In this document: positions 17,114 to 25,324 of the stretch, piece after piece
Position numbering within the stretch: the stretch's first letter is position 1
Layout of the letters: each line of letters begins with the position of its first letter
Assembly (NCBI RefSeq): GCF_010671925.1
Contig: NZ_JAAHIH010000007.1
Span: forward strand, 1 to 64,000
Reading direction: 5' to 3'
Length of the DNA: 64,000 nt
Source of the DNA: Moorena sp. SIOASIH
GTDB lineage: Bacteria; Cyanobacteriota; Cyanobacteriia; Cyanobacteriales; Coleofasciculaceae
Position numbers and translations under genes: made by a program
The notes under the pieces: generated by a model
Databases searched by the model: none
Told to the model about the DNA's origin: nothing
The model's input: the letters and a program-made list of their open reading frames with translations, nothing else

Positions 17114-18445
17114 TTACTCAAGGCCGAGGTCGCTGAGGTACATTTCTGTGCCTTTTCCAGCATCAGGAAAAGAAGAACATAACTGCTTATGCTTGTCAAT
17201 GGCTAGTTGTAGCAATCCTGACGATACCTCTTGAGCATAATCACAAGAACCAATACCTGTCGGTAGTGGAGCCCACAAACCCCCTTCTCCCCGCTTGCGC
17301 CGCATATTTTTCTGACCTTCAAGCATCAGATCAATATCTTCTAGGATGGGGTGGTAAACAGACAGACCTAGAGAGCGACACAAAGCGATAATGCGATCGC
17401 GTTCTTCTGGTTTAAGCCAGCCCATCTCTGCTGCTAAAGTCGCGCCGAACGCCATGCCAATAGTGACAGAATGACCGTGCATTAATTTAGCAGCAGGTTC
17501 AAAGCGAGGACTCCAGGTGTGACCATAAGCGTGGGGACGGTCTTGGTAAGTTTCGAACATATTGGTTCCTTCATGCTTCATGTAGGAAAACAATGCCCGA
17601 TAGATGACTGTATCAGCGATCGCTGCCAGTTTCTCATCTCCATCCAAAGTGGCAAAGTGAGTCTCCACCAAGCGAGGACCGTATTGTTCCATTAACTCAA
17701 ACAGAACCAGATCATCGGTGACTGCCATTTTAATAATTTCTGCCATACCGTTGCGGACGTGACCTGTCGCTAAAGTACGGAAGAAACTGCGGTCTACCAA
17801 AGTCACTACCGGAGGATGATAGGAGCCAATGCTGTTCTTGAATTGGGCACCGTTGGTACAAGTGCGGGGGGATGGACCAGCATCAATAGCAGCGACAACC
17901 GTGGTTCCGACCATAATATAAGGAGTGCGTCGGTGCTGCAGGGCGCAGGCAAGTCCGGCTACGTCACTGAGAACACCGCCACCTACCACTAGTACGGGTT
18001 CGTTCCGGGAAACGTCGCAGCCATCTTTACCTAAAAATTTCAGCAAGCGGTGGACAGTTTCGGGAGTTTTGTCAGATTCCCAAGCGCGGCAGGGCTGCAA
18101 GTTAAGAGGAATTTCATACTCCTCGAAGTAGCGGCGAATTGACGCTCCGTAAAGCTCATCTACGGTCTGATCCACAATTGCCACACAACGACCGCGACGA
18201 CTGTAAACTTCCGCCAAGGTGGGATTGGCAGGGTTGAAAACCCCGTCCACTAACTTAACTGTTGCCTTAAGGGAATAGGTAGCAGAGATTTCAAAAGAGC
18301 GACCGTCTCCACTAGCAGCGATTTCTCCATGACCGGTGTACCACTCTGAGGTGCGGTACTTTTCTGGGTGGTGGAATTGAATAATTTGCTCTGACTCTGA
18401 AGGAGAAAGCTTTGGTGATGTTGGATTCGGTTTAGCTTGAACCAT
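17114..18445 (-). CDS. mysA: Demethyl-4-deoxygadusol synthase MysA (sugar-phosphate cyclase)
   Basis: A 443-residue sugar-phosphate cyclase related to dehydroquinate synthase. NAD-binding and active-site segments are GGGVLSDVAG (about 155-164), GTTVVAAIDAG (180-190) and the PRTCTNG motif (193-199). The last is characteristic of the demethyl-4-deoxygadusol/2-epi-5-epi-valiolone synthase branch rather than true AroB. Metal ligands lie in AEIIKMAV, AYGHTWSP and HGHSVTIGMAFG. The enzyme makes the cyclohexenone core of MAAs from sedoheptulose 7-phosphate. It is somewhat longer at the N-terminus than the roughly 410-residue Anabaena protein. First gene of the mysAB(C) unit. Confidence 0.9.
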   Translation of the reverse strand: MVQAKPNPTSPKLSPSESEQIIQFHHPEKYRTSEWYTGHGEIAASGDGRSFEISATYSLKATVKLVDGVFNPANPTLAEVYSRRGRCVAIVDQTVDELYGASIRRYFEEYEIPLNLQPCRAWESDKTPETVHRLLKFLGKDGCDVSRNEPVLVVGGGVLSDVAGLACALQHRRTPYIMVGTTVVAAIDAGPSPRTCTNGAQFKNSIGSYHPPVVTLVDRSFFRTLATGHVRNGMAEIIKMAVTDDLVLFELMEQYGPRLVETHFATLDGDEKLAAIADTVIYRALFSYMKHEGTNMFETYQDRPHAYGHTWSPRFEPAAKLMHGHSVTIGMAFGATLAAEMGWLKPEERDRIIALCRSLGLSVYHPILEDIDLMLEGQKNMRRKRGEGGLWAPLPTGIGSCDYAQEVSSGLLQLAIDKHKQLCSSFPDAGKGTEMYLSDLGLE

Positions 18446-19689
18446 AATTGTGCTGCTGGGATATTCCTTGTTTGGGTGTTCCGAATGGTATGGAAGAATT
18501 TACATGGCAAGGCAGATTTCTAGGTAGAATTCCGTCCCCCTAGCCCGCCAATTTTGCGGTGCGACCCGTGGCGAATTTAATTACGGGTCAAGCGCACCGG
18601 GGGGTGAACAAAACTCTCAACTTCCCCCAAAGTTAGGGAGGCAACGGGGGATTTACCAAAACCAGATGATCTAAATTCATTCTTGAATTCAGCAACGCCG
18701 AATTTACATTTCCTTTCTTAGGAGTGACTAACTTAACCTGAGCGTCGTCACTTGAGTAGTGTAACAAAAATTTACAAATTTTCCTAGGGGTAGCAACAAA
18801 TTTTTTTAGAAAACTGTATTGCTAACAACAGACTCGATCGACGGTATAGGTGTATACAAACCGAACCACTGCACTGCCACTGTTGGCAACACAGGCATGT
18901 TGGCATTCCTCTAGGTCTCAAACCAGGTCAGATGACGAGCCTCTTCTACCGTGAAGGGGGTCATTCCTTGTGGTTGACATTAGGCGGCCATCCTATTAAA
19001 ATAGGTATTTGTTACTACTAATCTGCTGTTTGGGCTAAGCCACTCACACCAGCCATAGCCGTAATCATCACCCTCCTCAATTCCCGATTGCGACCGTTAC
19101 AGCTGTTGTGCGAATAGGGCCGTTTCAACCTTGGAAAAAATAGGTAGGGAGATGGTCGGGTGGTCAGATGGGGATAATTTTTGACAAGCTATGCAGCTTG
19201 GTCTTACGGGTTTTCTTGATGAGCGACTGCATCAAGAAATAGTCATAGTCGGGGTTTTTGGCAAATTTGTTGAACACTAATTTTTGTTAGTTAACATTTC
19301 GTTACCTACGTCAGTAGATTAAAGCAGACTAATTAGTATGGTGTCAAAGGCGCTAATTCGCTTATTTTTAATCAAATTTAGTTTTATTTAGCGATTTAAC
19401 CAGCCCTATATCTCCATATCTCCAAAAATCGTTAACTTATTCCCTTTTAAAACTGCATTGCCTGTGGTAACAGGGGCTGGGGTAGATCGCGCTTTCCAGA
19501 TTTTGTTCAGGGTAAAGGGATTTTAGTTACAAATACCTACTGAATATGAGAGTAATAAAATAAGTATTATTGCTTATTATTTCTGATTAAGGTTTCGAGA
19601 ATTTAGATGGGTTTGCCCTGGGGGGAGTTTCAGATAGCATCCCCTCCAGCTGAAGAAAATGGGCTCTAATCTGATCTAAGAGGAATCTA
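18446..19689. other. Intergenic region upstream of mysA
   Basis: No supportable gene in 1.2 kb. A family-III hairpin lies at 18557-18599, directly in the mysA leader region. A diverged ATGCAGC...GAGCGACTGCATCAAG repeat lies near 19190-19240. The mysA promoter should lie in 18446-18800, but I cannot assign boxes. Confidence 0.5.
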
Positions 19690-19902
19690 TTAGGCATAAA
19701 TTAATCGTCCTTTGGGAGTAGGAATATCACGCCCCAACTCTTGAGCTGTTTCGATCCATTCTTGAATTACCACCTCGGCATTAGTCACTGCTTCTACATA
19801 AGTTTGACCATCTGCCATACATCCAGGTAATTCTGGCACTTCTACAATAAAAGCTTGATCTGAGTCACTCCAATAAATGATTAATTCGTACTTAACTGAC
19901 AT
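19690..19902 (-). CDS. hicB: HicB-type antitoxin
   Basis: A 70-residue protein with the partial RNase-H-like HicB fold: YELIIYWSDSDQAFIVEVPE, LPGCMADGQTYVEAVTNAEV, then IQEWIETAQELGRDIPTPKG. HicB normally binds and neutralises the mRNA interferase HicA encoded just upstream. Here hicA is decayed, so hicB is an orphan antitoxin. ATG 19902 lies behind GGAGATAGCG, inside the end of the hicA remnant. Confidence 0.85.
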   Translation of the reverse strand: MSVKYELIIYWSDSDQAFIVEVPELPGCMADGQTYVEAVTNAEVVIQEWIETAQELGRDIPTPKGRLIYA

Positions 19903-20153
19903 CGCTATCTCCTAAACCGTATTTCACAATTAGATTTCTAACTTGCCTGACTTGATAACCTTTGGCTTTGGTACCAATAGGGCTGAATATTAATGATTTA
20001 CTCTACATTATCCTTGGTAAAAATGTAGTGGTCGCCTCTGATTCGTTCGTCAAAGCCCAATTTTTTGAGTAGCTGACACAGTTCGGAAAACTTGATGTTG
20101 TTGTCGGATGTCCCGGTAATAATTTTTTGCAGCAGTTTTTCATATTTGCCCAT
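19892..20153 (-). pseudogene. hicA: HicA-type mRNA interferase, inactivated
   Basis: Reading from ATG 20153: MGKYEKLLQKIITGTSDNNI, FSELCQLLKKLGFDERIRGD and HYIFTKDNVE, then a TAA where the family has a second Glu. IINIQP follows, and after a frameshift IGTKAKGYQVRQVRNLIVKY. The GDHYIF His is the catalytic residue of the family. A nonsense codon and an indel separate the catalytic half from the conserved C-terminal helix, so the toxin is dead. Confidence 0.8.
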
Positions 20154-20157
20154 TTCC

Positions 20158-20232
20158 TACACCAAAATCTTCTCTAGTTCGTCCAAGTCAGAACTTATTT
20201 CTGCTTCAAGGGCTCTAAACTTTCCCATAATC
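20158..20232 (-). pseudogene. Short HsdM-like C-terminal tail
   Basis: A 24-codon open piece ending KFRALEAEISSDLDELEKIL. It resembles the tail at 21246-21375 (LEDEIRADLDALEEML). Both look like the last helix of a type I DNA methyltransferase M subunit. Too short to be sure. Confidence 0.3.
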
Positions 20233-20457
20233 ATCCTTAGAGCTGATTTGTAAACTCGCTGTAATCCTTGTAGGATAAGGCTTGCGCTCAACTAGAACAC
20301 TTGAACTATTTAATATTCAAAATACAATCATAGCAAGGTTTTCAGGCTTCTTAATATTTACTTTACAAATTAGCTCTTAATAGTTTTTCATTCATTATTT
20401 ATGACTATCGAAATATAATTATTAAAATAAGCACTCATCTTTGACCTTCAGCAATAA

Positions 20458-20808
20458 TCATGATTGACGCACAAATTTAGAACTTGATTCTGTAGCTAAC
20501 AAGCCATGGTTTTGTTTAAATTCAGCCAACAACCGAAAAAAATATTCAAAACCTACTTTTTCATTATGACAAGAAAGCATGATTAACTTAGCCCATGACG
20601 TAACCGACTTAACCCCCAGTTTTTCCTGTAGCCAAGGTTGAAACTCCTCATAAAATTTTGCTTCTGCTTCAGTCAACTCAATATCCATCTCACTGCGAGC
20701 ATATTCATAGCCAACTAAAAACATAAATAAATCGGTTACCGAAGGACGACCAATATACATACCAGGGCATTTTTCGATTTTTTCTAGAATATCAAATAAT
20801 CCATTCAT
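20458..20808 (-). CDS. Putative immunity protein for the papain-fold toxin
   Basis: About 116 residues from ATG 20808; an upstream GTG at 20826 would add six. Sequence: LFDILEKIEKCPGMYIGRPS, VTDLFMFLVGYEYARSEMDI, a middle helix FYEEFQPWLQEKLGV, then SWAKLIMLSCHNEKVGFEYF and FRLLAEFKQ. It is acidic, soluble and without signal or membrane segments. It follows the papain-fold toxin gene by about 10-30 bp, the usual toxin-then-immunity order. I recall similar small proteins next to such toxins in cyanobacteria but cannot name a family. Role inferred from context. Confidence 0.55.
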   Translation of the reverse strand: MNGLFDILEKIEKCPGMYIGRPSVTDLFMFLVGYEYARSEMDIELTEAEAKFYEEFQPWLQEKLGVKSVTSWAKLIMLSCHNEKVGFEYFFRLLAEFKQNHGLLATESSSKFVRQS

Positions 20809-20835
20809 AACAACACTACTATTCACCTATTTAAG

Positions 20836-21183
20836 TTATAACGATGTTAATTCGTCCACAATAAACTTGCCACTAGGACAACGAAAGTCATTCAACCAAG
20901 CTTCTCTCGATAAACCCTCCCTAGATAAATTATCAAACACTTTTCCGAAAACCTCTACACCATAATGAATTCCATTTTCTGTAATTGACTCACCTGTTCC
21001 ATAGCGATCGCTGATGATAAAGACTTCATTTCGTCTTTTTGTTCTTAACCTGATAATTTTGCCTTCTACTCCATTCTGTCTTAACCACTCCATCACCGAC
21101 GTAGCACAACGATCGCACTCTAGCAGAGGATAACCCGCTACAATTTGACTAACACCTTGCCAAATTTCCTCTTTTGTTTTCAT
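20836..21183 (-). CDS. Papain-fold toxin domain protein (Tox-PL-2-like)
   Basis: A 115-residue stand-alone domain. Conserved points: ECDRCATSVMEWLRQNGVEG with the candidate catalytic Cys, IIRLRTKRRNEVFIISDRYG, then ITENGIHYGVEVFGKVFDNL with the catalytic-type His, and LSREAWLNDFRCPSGKF. This is the pattern of papain-fold toxin domain 2 proteins, seen at the ends of polymorphic toxins. No trafficking domain is attached, so it may be an orphan toxin cassette. ATG 21183 is the start. The downstream gene is a likely immunity protein. Confidence 0.7.
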   Translation of the reverse strand: MKTKEEIWQGVSQIVAGYPLLECDRCATSVMEWLRQNGVEGKIIRLRTKRRNEVFIISDRYGTGESITENGIHYGVEVFGKVFDNLSREGLSREAWLNDFRCPSGKFIVDELTSL

Positions 21184-21245
21184 TCCTCAGATAGTAATTA
21201 CATTTTGGTTTCAATGATAAAATAATTCAACTGTGTTGCAAATCA

Positions 21246-21375
21246 TCCCAACATCTCCTCTAGGGCATCAAGATCTGCCCGAATTTCATCCTCAAGCGTC
21301 CGCGATTTTTCTAAAATAACCTTTGGTGGTTCATACTCCACCTCTTCATACTCAATTTCCTTGTAGCGATTGTAA
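21246..21375 (-). pseudogene. HsdM-like C-terminal remnant
   Basis: About 42 codons: NRYKEIEYEEVEYEPPKVIL then EKSRTLEDEIRADLDALEEM and a stop near 21246. This matches my memory of the C-terminal end (sinRYKE...) of type I restriction-modification M subunits. The gene is cut at 21375 by a family-II repeat. Together with dead hicA and the orphan toxin it marks a degraded defence locus. Confidence 0.5.
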
Positions 21376-21376
21376 G

Positions 21377-21462
21377 CATATGCGCTACGCGCAGGCTACG
21401 CCAACAGCTATCAGCTAATGCATCCCAGGACGGCATTAGGCTGACGGCTGAATGCTTACGCA
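21377..21462. repeat. Family-II palindromic element, short variant
   Basis: Starts GTAAGCATATGCGC and ends GCTGAATGCTTAC. It holds a GCGCTACGCGCAGGCTACGC palindrome and AGCTATC heptads. No 8-bp target duplication seen. It truncates the HsdM-like remnant. Confidence 0.5.
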
Positions 21463-21486
21463 GTTTTCAGATTACTTTAGTAATCA

Positions 21487-21523
21487 AAGGGTTGGGCACG
21501 GGGGAACTCCGCACCCAACCCTT
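21487..21523 (-). terminator. Strong hairpin terminator after ftsH
   Basis: AAGGGTTGGG and CCCAACCCTT arms with an inner GC-rich stem, 27 bp past the ftsH stop, followed on the minus strand by TTTGATTACT. Good intrinsic terminator shape with a short T-tract. Confidence 0.65.
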
Positions 21524-21549
21524 GTAATCCTTGCAATTGAAAATTGCGA

Positions 21550-23433
21550 TTAAACTACAGCAGCCTCCTTCTCGGCAGGCTTAACTTTACTCAAAAGCTC
21601 TTGCAATTTGTCACCCTCAATTACTTCTGTGTCCAATATTTGTTTAGCAATGGTTTCGAGCAACTCCCGATTCTCGTTCAGAATCGCTAATGCTTGTTGA
21701 TGACCTGTTTCGACAATCTCTTTGACTTCATCATCAATCGCTTTAGCGGTTTCATCGCTGACATTGCGGCGGGGATTCATCATCCCATCTCCGAGAAAGT
21801 TTGACTGCTGACCTTTCTGGTAAGCTAAGGGTCCGAGAACTTTACTCATGCCATAGGTGGTTACCATTTGCTCCGCTAAATCCGTAGCTCGTTGGAGGTC
21901 ATTGGAAGCCCCGGTGGTAATGCTATTAAACACAATCTCTTCCGCTGCCCGTCCACCAAGCAAGGTGGCAATCTGACCGTGGAGTTCTTTCTCATCCATT
22001 AAGAAGCGGTCTTCTGTAGGCATTTGCAAGGTATAGCCTAGTGCTGCCATCCCCCGTGGCACAATCGAGATTTTAGCGACTTTACTACCACCAGGCATCA
22101 AGGCACCAACTAGAGCATGACCGACTTCATGGTAAGCAACGATGGTTTTCTCTTTGTCATTGAGTACCCGGCTTTTCTTCTCTAGACCAGCTACTACTCG
22201 CTCAATGGCTTCAGCAAAGTCGGCTTGGGTTACTTTTTCCTTGCGGTTACGGGCGGCTAACAGCGCTGCTTCATTGACAAGATTAGCGAGGTCAGCACCA
22301 GCAAAACCAGGAGTACGAGTTGCGATCGCTTTTAGATCCACATCTTCCCCAAGCTTCACTTTCTTAGCATAGATTTCTAGAATTTTCAAGCGACCGGATA
22401 AATCGGGACGGTCTACTAACACTTGGCGATCGAATCGTCCTGGACGTAACAGAGCTGGATCTAGGGTTTCAGGGCGGTTAGTAGCTGCTAGCACAATTAC
22501 CGTAGCATCACCAGCAGCAAATCCATCCATTTCCGTTAGCAACTGGTTGAGGGTTTGTTCCCGCTCATCGTTGCCACCAACAAAACCACCACCACTAGCA
22601 CGGGATTTACCAATAGCATCCAACTCATCAATGAAAATAATACAGGGAGCTTTCTTTTTGGCCTGTTCAAATAAATCCCGGACTCTGGCAGCACCAGCAC
22701 CGACAAACAGTTCTACAAACTCCGATCCAGAAATACTAAAGAATGGTACACCAGCTTCCCCAGCTACTGCTTTAGCCATTAGGGTTTTACCCGTTCCAGG
22801 AGGTCCAACTAATAGCACTCCCTTAGGAATTCGTGCTCCTATATTAGTAAACCGCTGGGGGGTTTTGAGAAAATCCACAATTTCCTGTAATTCAGTCTTG
22901 GCTTCTTCTACCCCAGCCACATCATTAAAGGTAACTTTGGTGGCATCATCTTGCACATAAACCTTAGCTTTGCTCTTGCTAATGGAAAGAGCACCTTGGG
23001 GTCCGCCACCACCACCAAAACGTCCTGCAAAAAACTGCAAAATGCCAACAAAAATCAGTGGAGGTATCACCCAGCTGAGCACGATGGCAAACCAGCTTCG
23101 TTTAGGGGGAGGAGCAGCAGCAAATTCTACTCCTTTATCTTCTAGCCGTTGGGGTAACTCTAAGTCATAGATTGGGGTGGTGATCAGAATTTGTCCTGGC
23201 TGTTCAGCGTCACTTTTGAGCTGATACTGGATTTGGTCTTGCCCAACATAAACCCGCGCTACCTTTCCATCTTGGACTTGGTCAATGAACAAGCTGTAGG
23301 GTACCCGAGGGATTTTCGGTCCAAAGAACCCAGGCAAGAATAGGTTAGCTACAAGAAATAAACCCCCTAAAAACAAGAGAATATTGCCAATTAGGCGAGA
23401 TCGAGGGGGTTGAGGTTTGTCTTTAATACTCAT
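21550..23433 (-). CDS. ftsH: ATP-dependent zinc metalloprotease FtsH
   Basis: A 627-residue membrane AAA+ protease. There are two membrane helices (about residues 14-34 and 114-136) around a lumenal/periplasmic domain. The AAA domain has Walker A GPPGTGKT (210-217), Walker B IIFIDELDAIG and the second region of homology ATNRPETLDPALLRPGRFD. The peptidase domain has zinc motif HEVGH near 435. Cyanobacterial FtsH hexamers degrade damaged membrane proteins, including photosystem II D1. Length and motifs are complete. I cannot say which of the four cyanobacterial paralogues this is. It is monocistronic, with its own terminator. Confidence 0.95.
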   Translation of the reverse strand: MSIKDKPQPPRSRLIGNILLFLGGLFLVANLFLPGFFGPKIPRVPYSLFIDQVQDGKVARVYVGQDQIQYQLKSDAEQPGQILITTPIYDLELPQRLEDKGVEFAAAPPPKRSWFAIVLSWVIPPLIFVGILQFFAGRFGGGGGPQGALSISKSKAKVYVQDDATKVTFNDVAGVEEAKTELQEIVDFLKTPQRFTNIGARIPKGVLLVGPPGTGKTLMAKAVAGEAGVPFFSISGSEFVELFVGAGAARVRDLFEQAKKKAPCIIFIDELDAIGKSRASGGGFVGGNDEREQTLNQLLTEMDGFAAGDATVIVLAATNRPETLDPALLRPGRFDRQVLVDRPDLSGRLKILEIYAKKVKLGEDVDLKAIATRTPGFAGADLANLVNEAALLAARNRKEKVTQADFAEAIERVVAGLEKKSRVLNDKEKTIVAYHEVGHALVGALMPGGSKVAKISIVPRGMAALGYTLQMPTEDRFLMDEKELHGQIATLLGGRAAEEIVFNSITTGASNDLQRATDLAEQMVTTYGMSKVLGPLAYQKGQQSNFLGDGMMNPRRNVSDETAKAIDDEVKEIVETGHQQALAILNENRELLETIAKQILDTEVIEGDKLQELLSKVKPAEKEAAVV

Positions 23434-23536
23434 AGATGCAAGGTAGTTAAATGCAAAGTAGTCTTTGTTTAAAATGCTTTTGTTATACAGGCTGAAAGCC
23501 CTTACTTTTAGCCTACCAGGGTACGGTTAAAATTTA

Positions 23537-23795
23537 TACCAATTGTTCAAAGTAGAACTACAGATCCAGATGGGGAGATGGGGAGATCAAATGGGTGCAT
23601 CTCATATTTGTAAAAAATATCGCAAGTGTGGGGAGTGTGGGGCGGGGGCGCGGGGAGTGTGGGGCGGGGGCGCGGGGAGTGTGGGGAGTGTGGGACCCGG
23701 GCGCGGGAATTTTCGCCCGAATTTTTGTCTAATTTCAAAACTGAGATGCACTCGATCAAATTGACGTGTAGCGGTGTCAGTCCTGAGAATTGGTA
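23537..23795. repeat. Inverted-repeat element with GC-rich heptads
   Basis: Ends TACCAATTG(TTC) and (GAG)AATTGGTA, 9 bp of inverted repeat. The interior has GGGGAGATGGGGAGAT and repeated GGGGCGGGGGCGCGG units. A different terminal repeat from families I and II, but the same plan of a palindromic shell with short tandem repeats. Confidence 0.5.
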
Positions 23796-23867
23796 TTAAC
23801 TTTCAAATTCCAGACTTACTTGATCAGGGTAAACCCATCTTATTTTGAAATGCCTACGATCAGTATT

Positions 23868-23990
23868 TTTGCTTATTAATTGTGAAATCTTTGGTCAGTA
23901 AGGCTTTTAGTATTTAGATGGGCTAGATAAGTATTTTTGCTTATTAATTTTGAAATCTTTTGTGAGTAAGGCTTCTAGAATTTAGATGGG
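23868..23990. repeat. Two direct repeats of about 63 bp
   Basis: Each copy reads AGTATTTTTGCTTATTAATT, then TGAAATCTTT, AGTAAGGCTT and ATTTAGATGGG. A related single copy lies at about 19566-19612. Function unknown. Confidence 0.55.
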
Positions 23991-24151
23991 TTTATCATAT
24001 ATATAGTTTAGTTATATTTAACTATATATAAATATTTATAGCGTTTATAAATGAATTGTAAAAAAGGATTACAGTTTTTGACCTTGTCTTAATGCAAAGC
24101 GCGAGTGGGGGAAACCTCCGTCAGGCCACTGCATCGCTACCAAAAATCCCT

Positions 24152-24232
24152 ATATAGTTGATTAACTGTTGCCTCTTGCCTCTTGCCTCTTGCCTTTCCC
24201 TAAGGGATTCTGTTCACAACTCAACTATAAAT
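24152..24232. repeat. Heptad element with TATAGTTGA ends
   Basis: Inverted ends TATAGTTGA and TCAACTATA enclose TTGCCTC tandem heptads. Another terminal-repeat family with a heptad core. Confidence 0.45.
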
Positions 24233-24253
24233 GCTATATATCGAGAGATAGAT

Positions 24254-24445
24254 TTAGACGGCTTCCAACCAATCAAAGATTTGATCTAATTGATCTAATG
24301 TAATTAGTCCGTATTGCCAAAGAATCATGGGTAAAAAGTTTGGGGTTGGTTCGCCCTGGCGTAGGGCCAGGGCAATGGAAGCCCCAGGAATCTGTAACTC
24401 TTCCTGTAACCAGCGAATCAATCTAGTTAGCACTGAAGACTGCAT
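24254..24445 (-). CDS. Small DUF2949-like protein
   Basis: A 63-residue protein, LTRLIRWLQEELQIPGASIA, LALRQGEPTPNFLPMILWQY, GLITLDQLDQIFDWLEAV. The pattern fits the small cyanobacterial DUF2949 family (function unknown): amphipathic helix, proline-containing middle, C-terminal helix. It follows the last psb35-like copy with 11 bp between and may be in its transcript. ATG 24445. Confidence 0.7.
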   Translation of the reverse strand: MQSSVLTRLIRWLQEELQIPGASIALALRQGEPTPNFLPMILWQYGLITLDQLDQIFDWLEAV

Positions 24446-24456
24446 CGACCTCTGGT

Positions 24457-24690
24457 TTAGGAATTGGGCAGAGAGTTGCTAGCAAAAGCATCCATGGCAT
24501 AGGCCGGAGTGCGATCGCTATAGTCAGTGTCTTGACCAGTGACGGATTTGGCCAGTTTGTTGAAAGACTCACTACGCCAGTTGCGCTCATGGATGGGCTT
24601 GGTTTGCTCACCACGGAAGTAAGCTTGAGTACCGATTACCGCAGCAGCAGTCCAACCAACAATTAACAGTGCAATTACAATAGTCATCAT
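24457..24690 (-). CDS. Psb35-related small membrane protein, copy 3
   Basis: A 77-residue protein, one transmembrane helix (TIVIALLIVGWTAAAVIGTQ) followed by AYFRGEQTKPIHERNWRSES, FNKLAKSVTG and a polar tail. Start at ATG 24690, directly behind AAAGGAGAAA; the open frame runs 39 nt further upstream without a ribosome-binding site. The AYFRGEQTKPIHERNW core matches my memory of Psb35-related photosystem II proteins, which stabilise CP47 modules and high-light-inducible proteins. The Psb35 name is tentative. Most promoter-distal of three copies. Confidence 0.65.
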   Translation of the reverse strand: MMTIVIALLIVGWTAAAVIGTQAYFRGEQTKPIHERNWRSESFNKLAKSVTGQDTDYSDRTPAYAMDAFASNSLPNS

Positions 24691-24742
24691 TTTCTCCTTT
24701 GTGTTTTTTACGAGCTTTGGGTCAAACAAGTAAGGAATGGTC

Positions 24743-24949
24743 TTAGCTGATACCGAAGGCAGTCAAAATTAACAAGCTGACTAAGAAGCTAGCTATAGCA
24801 CCTTGGGAAATATAATTACGCTGCTGTTCTAGTGAAGGGAACTCTGCGTAGTAAATCTCGGTTTCAGGAGCGTAGTTGTTGAGGACTCCGGTTTCATCAA
24901 CGGTGGTGTACATAGTGGACTTGGTCATGGTGTTAGTGCTGAAAGTCAT
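24743..24949 (-). CDS. psb34: Psb34-like (Ssl1498 family) protein, copy 4
   Basis: A 68-residue single-helix protein with MYTTVDETGVLNNYAPETEI, YYAEFPSLEQQRNYISQGAI and the helix ASFLVSLLILTAFGIS. The family (Ssl1498/Tsl0063, Psb34) binds CP47-containing photosystem II assembly intermediates and modulates high-light-inducible protein binding. The start ATG 24949 lies behind AAAGGAG about 12 nt away; an ATG at the internal MYTTVDETG is the usual family start. Identical in sequence to the copies at 25325 and 25907. Confidence 0.8.
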   Translation of the reverse strand: MTFSTNTMTKSTMYTTVDETGVLNNYAPETEIYYAEFPSLEQQRNYISQGAIASFLVSLLILTAFGIS

Positions 24950-25038
24950 TTGCTTTTTTTCTCCTTTCGTCTATGTTTTACGAGGTTTGGGTCAAACCCT
25001 TAAAGCATTGCTTGATCAGGGTGTCAAATGCTTCAAGA

Positions 25039-25272
25039 TTAGGAATTGGGTAGAGAGTTGCTAGCAAAAGCATCCATGGCATAGGCCGGAGTGCGATCGC
25101 TATAGTCAGTGTCTTGACCAGTGACGGATTTGGCCAGTTTGTTGAAAGACTCACTACGCCAGTTGCGCTCATGGATGGGCTTGGTTTGCTCACCACGGAA
25201 GTAAGCTTGAGTACCGATTACCGCAGCAGCAGTCCAACCAACAATTAACAGTGCAATTACAATAGTCATCAT
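25039..25272 (-). CDS. Psb35-related small membrane protein, copy 2
   Basis: Predicted protein identical to the copy at 24457-24690, with the same Shine-Dalgarno sequence and start (ATG 25272). It lies in the middle 582-bp repeat unit, behind the psb34-like copy at 25325. Confidence 0.65.
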   Translation of the reverse strand: MMTIVIALLIVGWTAAAVIGTQAYFRGEQTKPIHERNWRSESFNKLAKSVTGQDTDYSDRTPAYAMDAFASNSLPNS

Positions 25273-25324
25273 TTTCTCCTTTGTGTTTTTTACGAGCTTT
25301 GGGTCAAACAAGTAAGGAATGGTC

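Larger units (their letters stand above)
23434..24253. other. Repeat-rich intergenic region upstream of ftsH
   Basis: No supportable gene. It holds an inverted-repeat element with GC-rich heptads (23537-23795), two direct repeats of about 63 bp (about 23868-23990) and a heptad element (24152-24232). Overlapping open frames at 23543-23764 on both strands are products of the GGGGAGTGTGG array and are not genes. Confidence 0.55.

Noticed and set aside
17114..18445. aroB (3-dehydroquinate synthase of the shikimate pathway)
   Set aside because: The PRTCTNG motif and the following mysB and mysC genes indicate the demethyl-4-deoxygadusol branch.
24876..25064. 62-codon plus-strand frame repeated at 25458
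   Set aside because: Antisense shadow of the amplified psb34/psb35-like unit.
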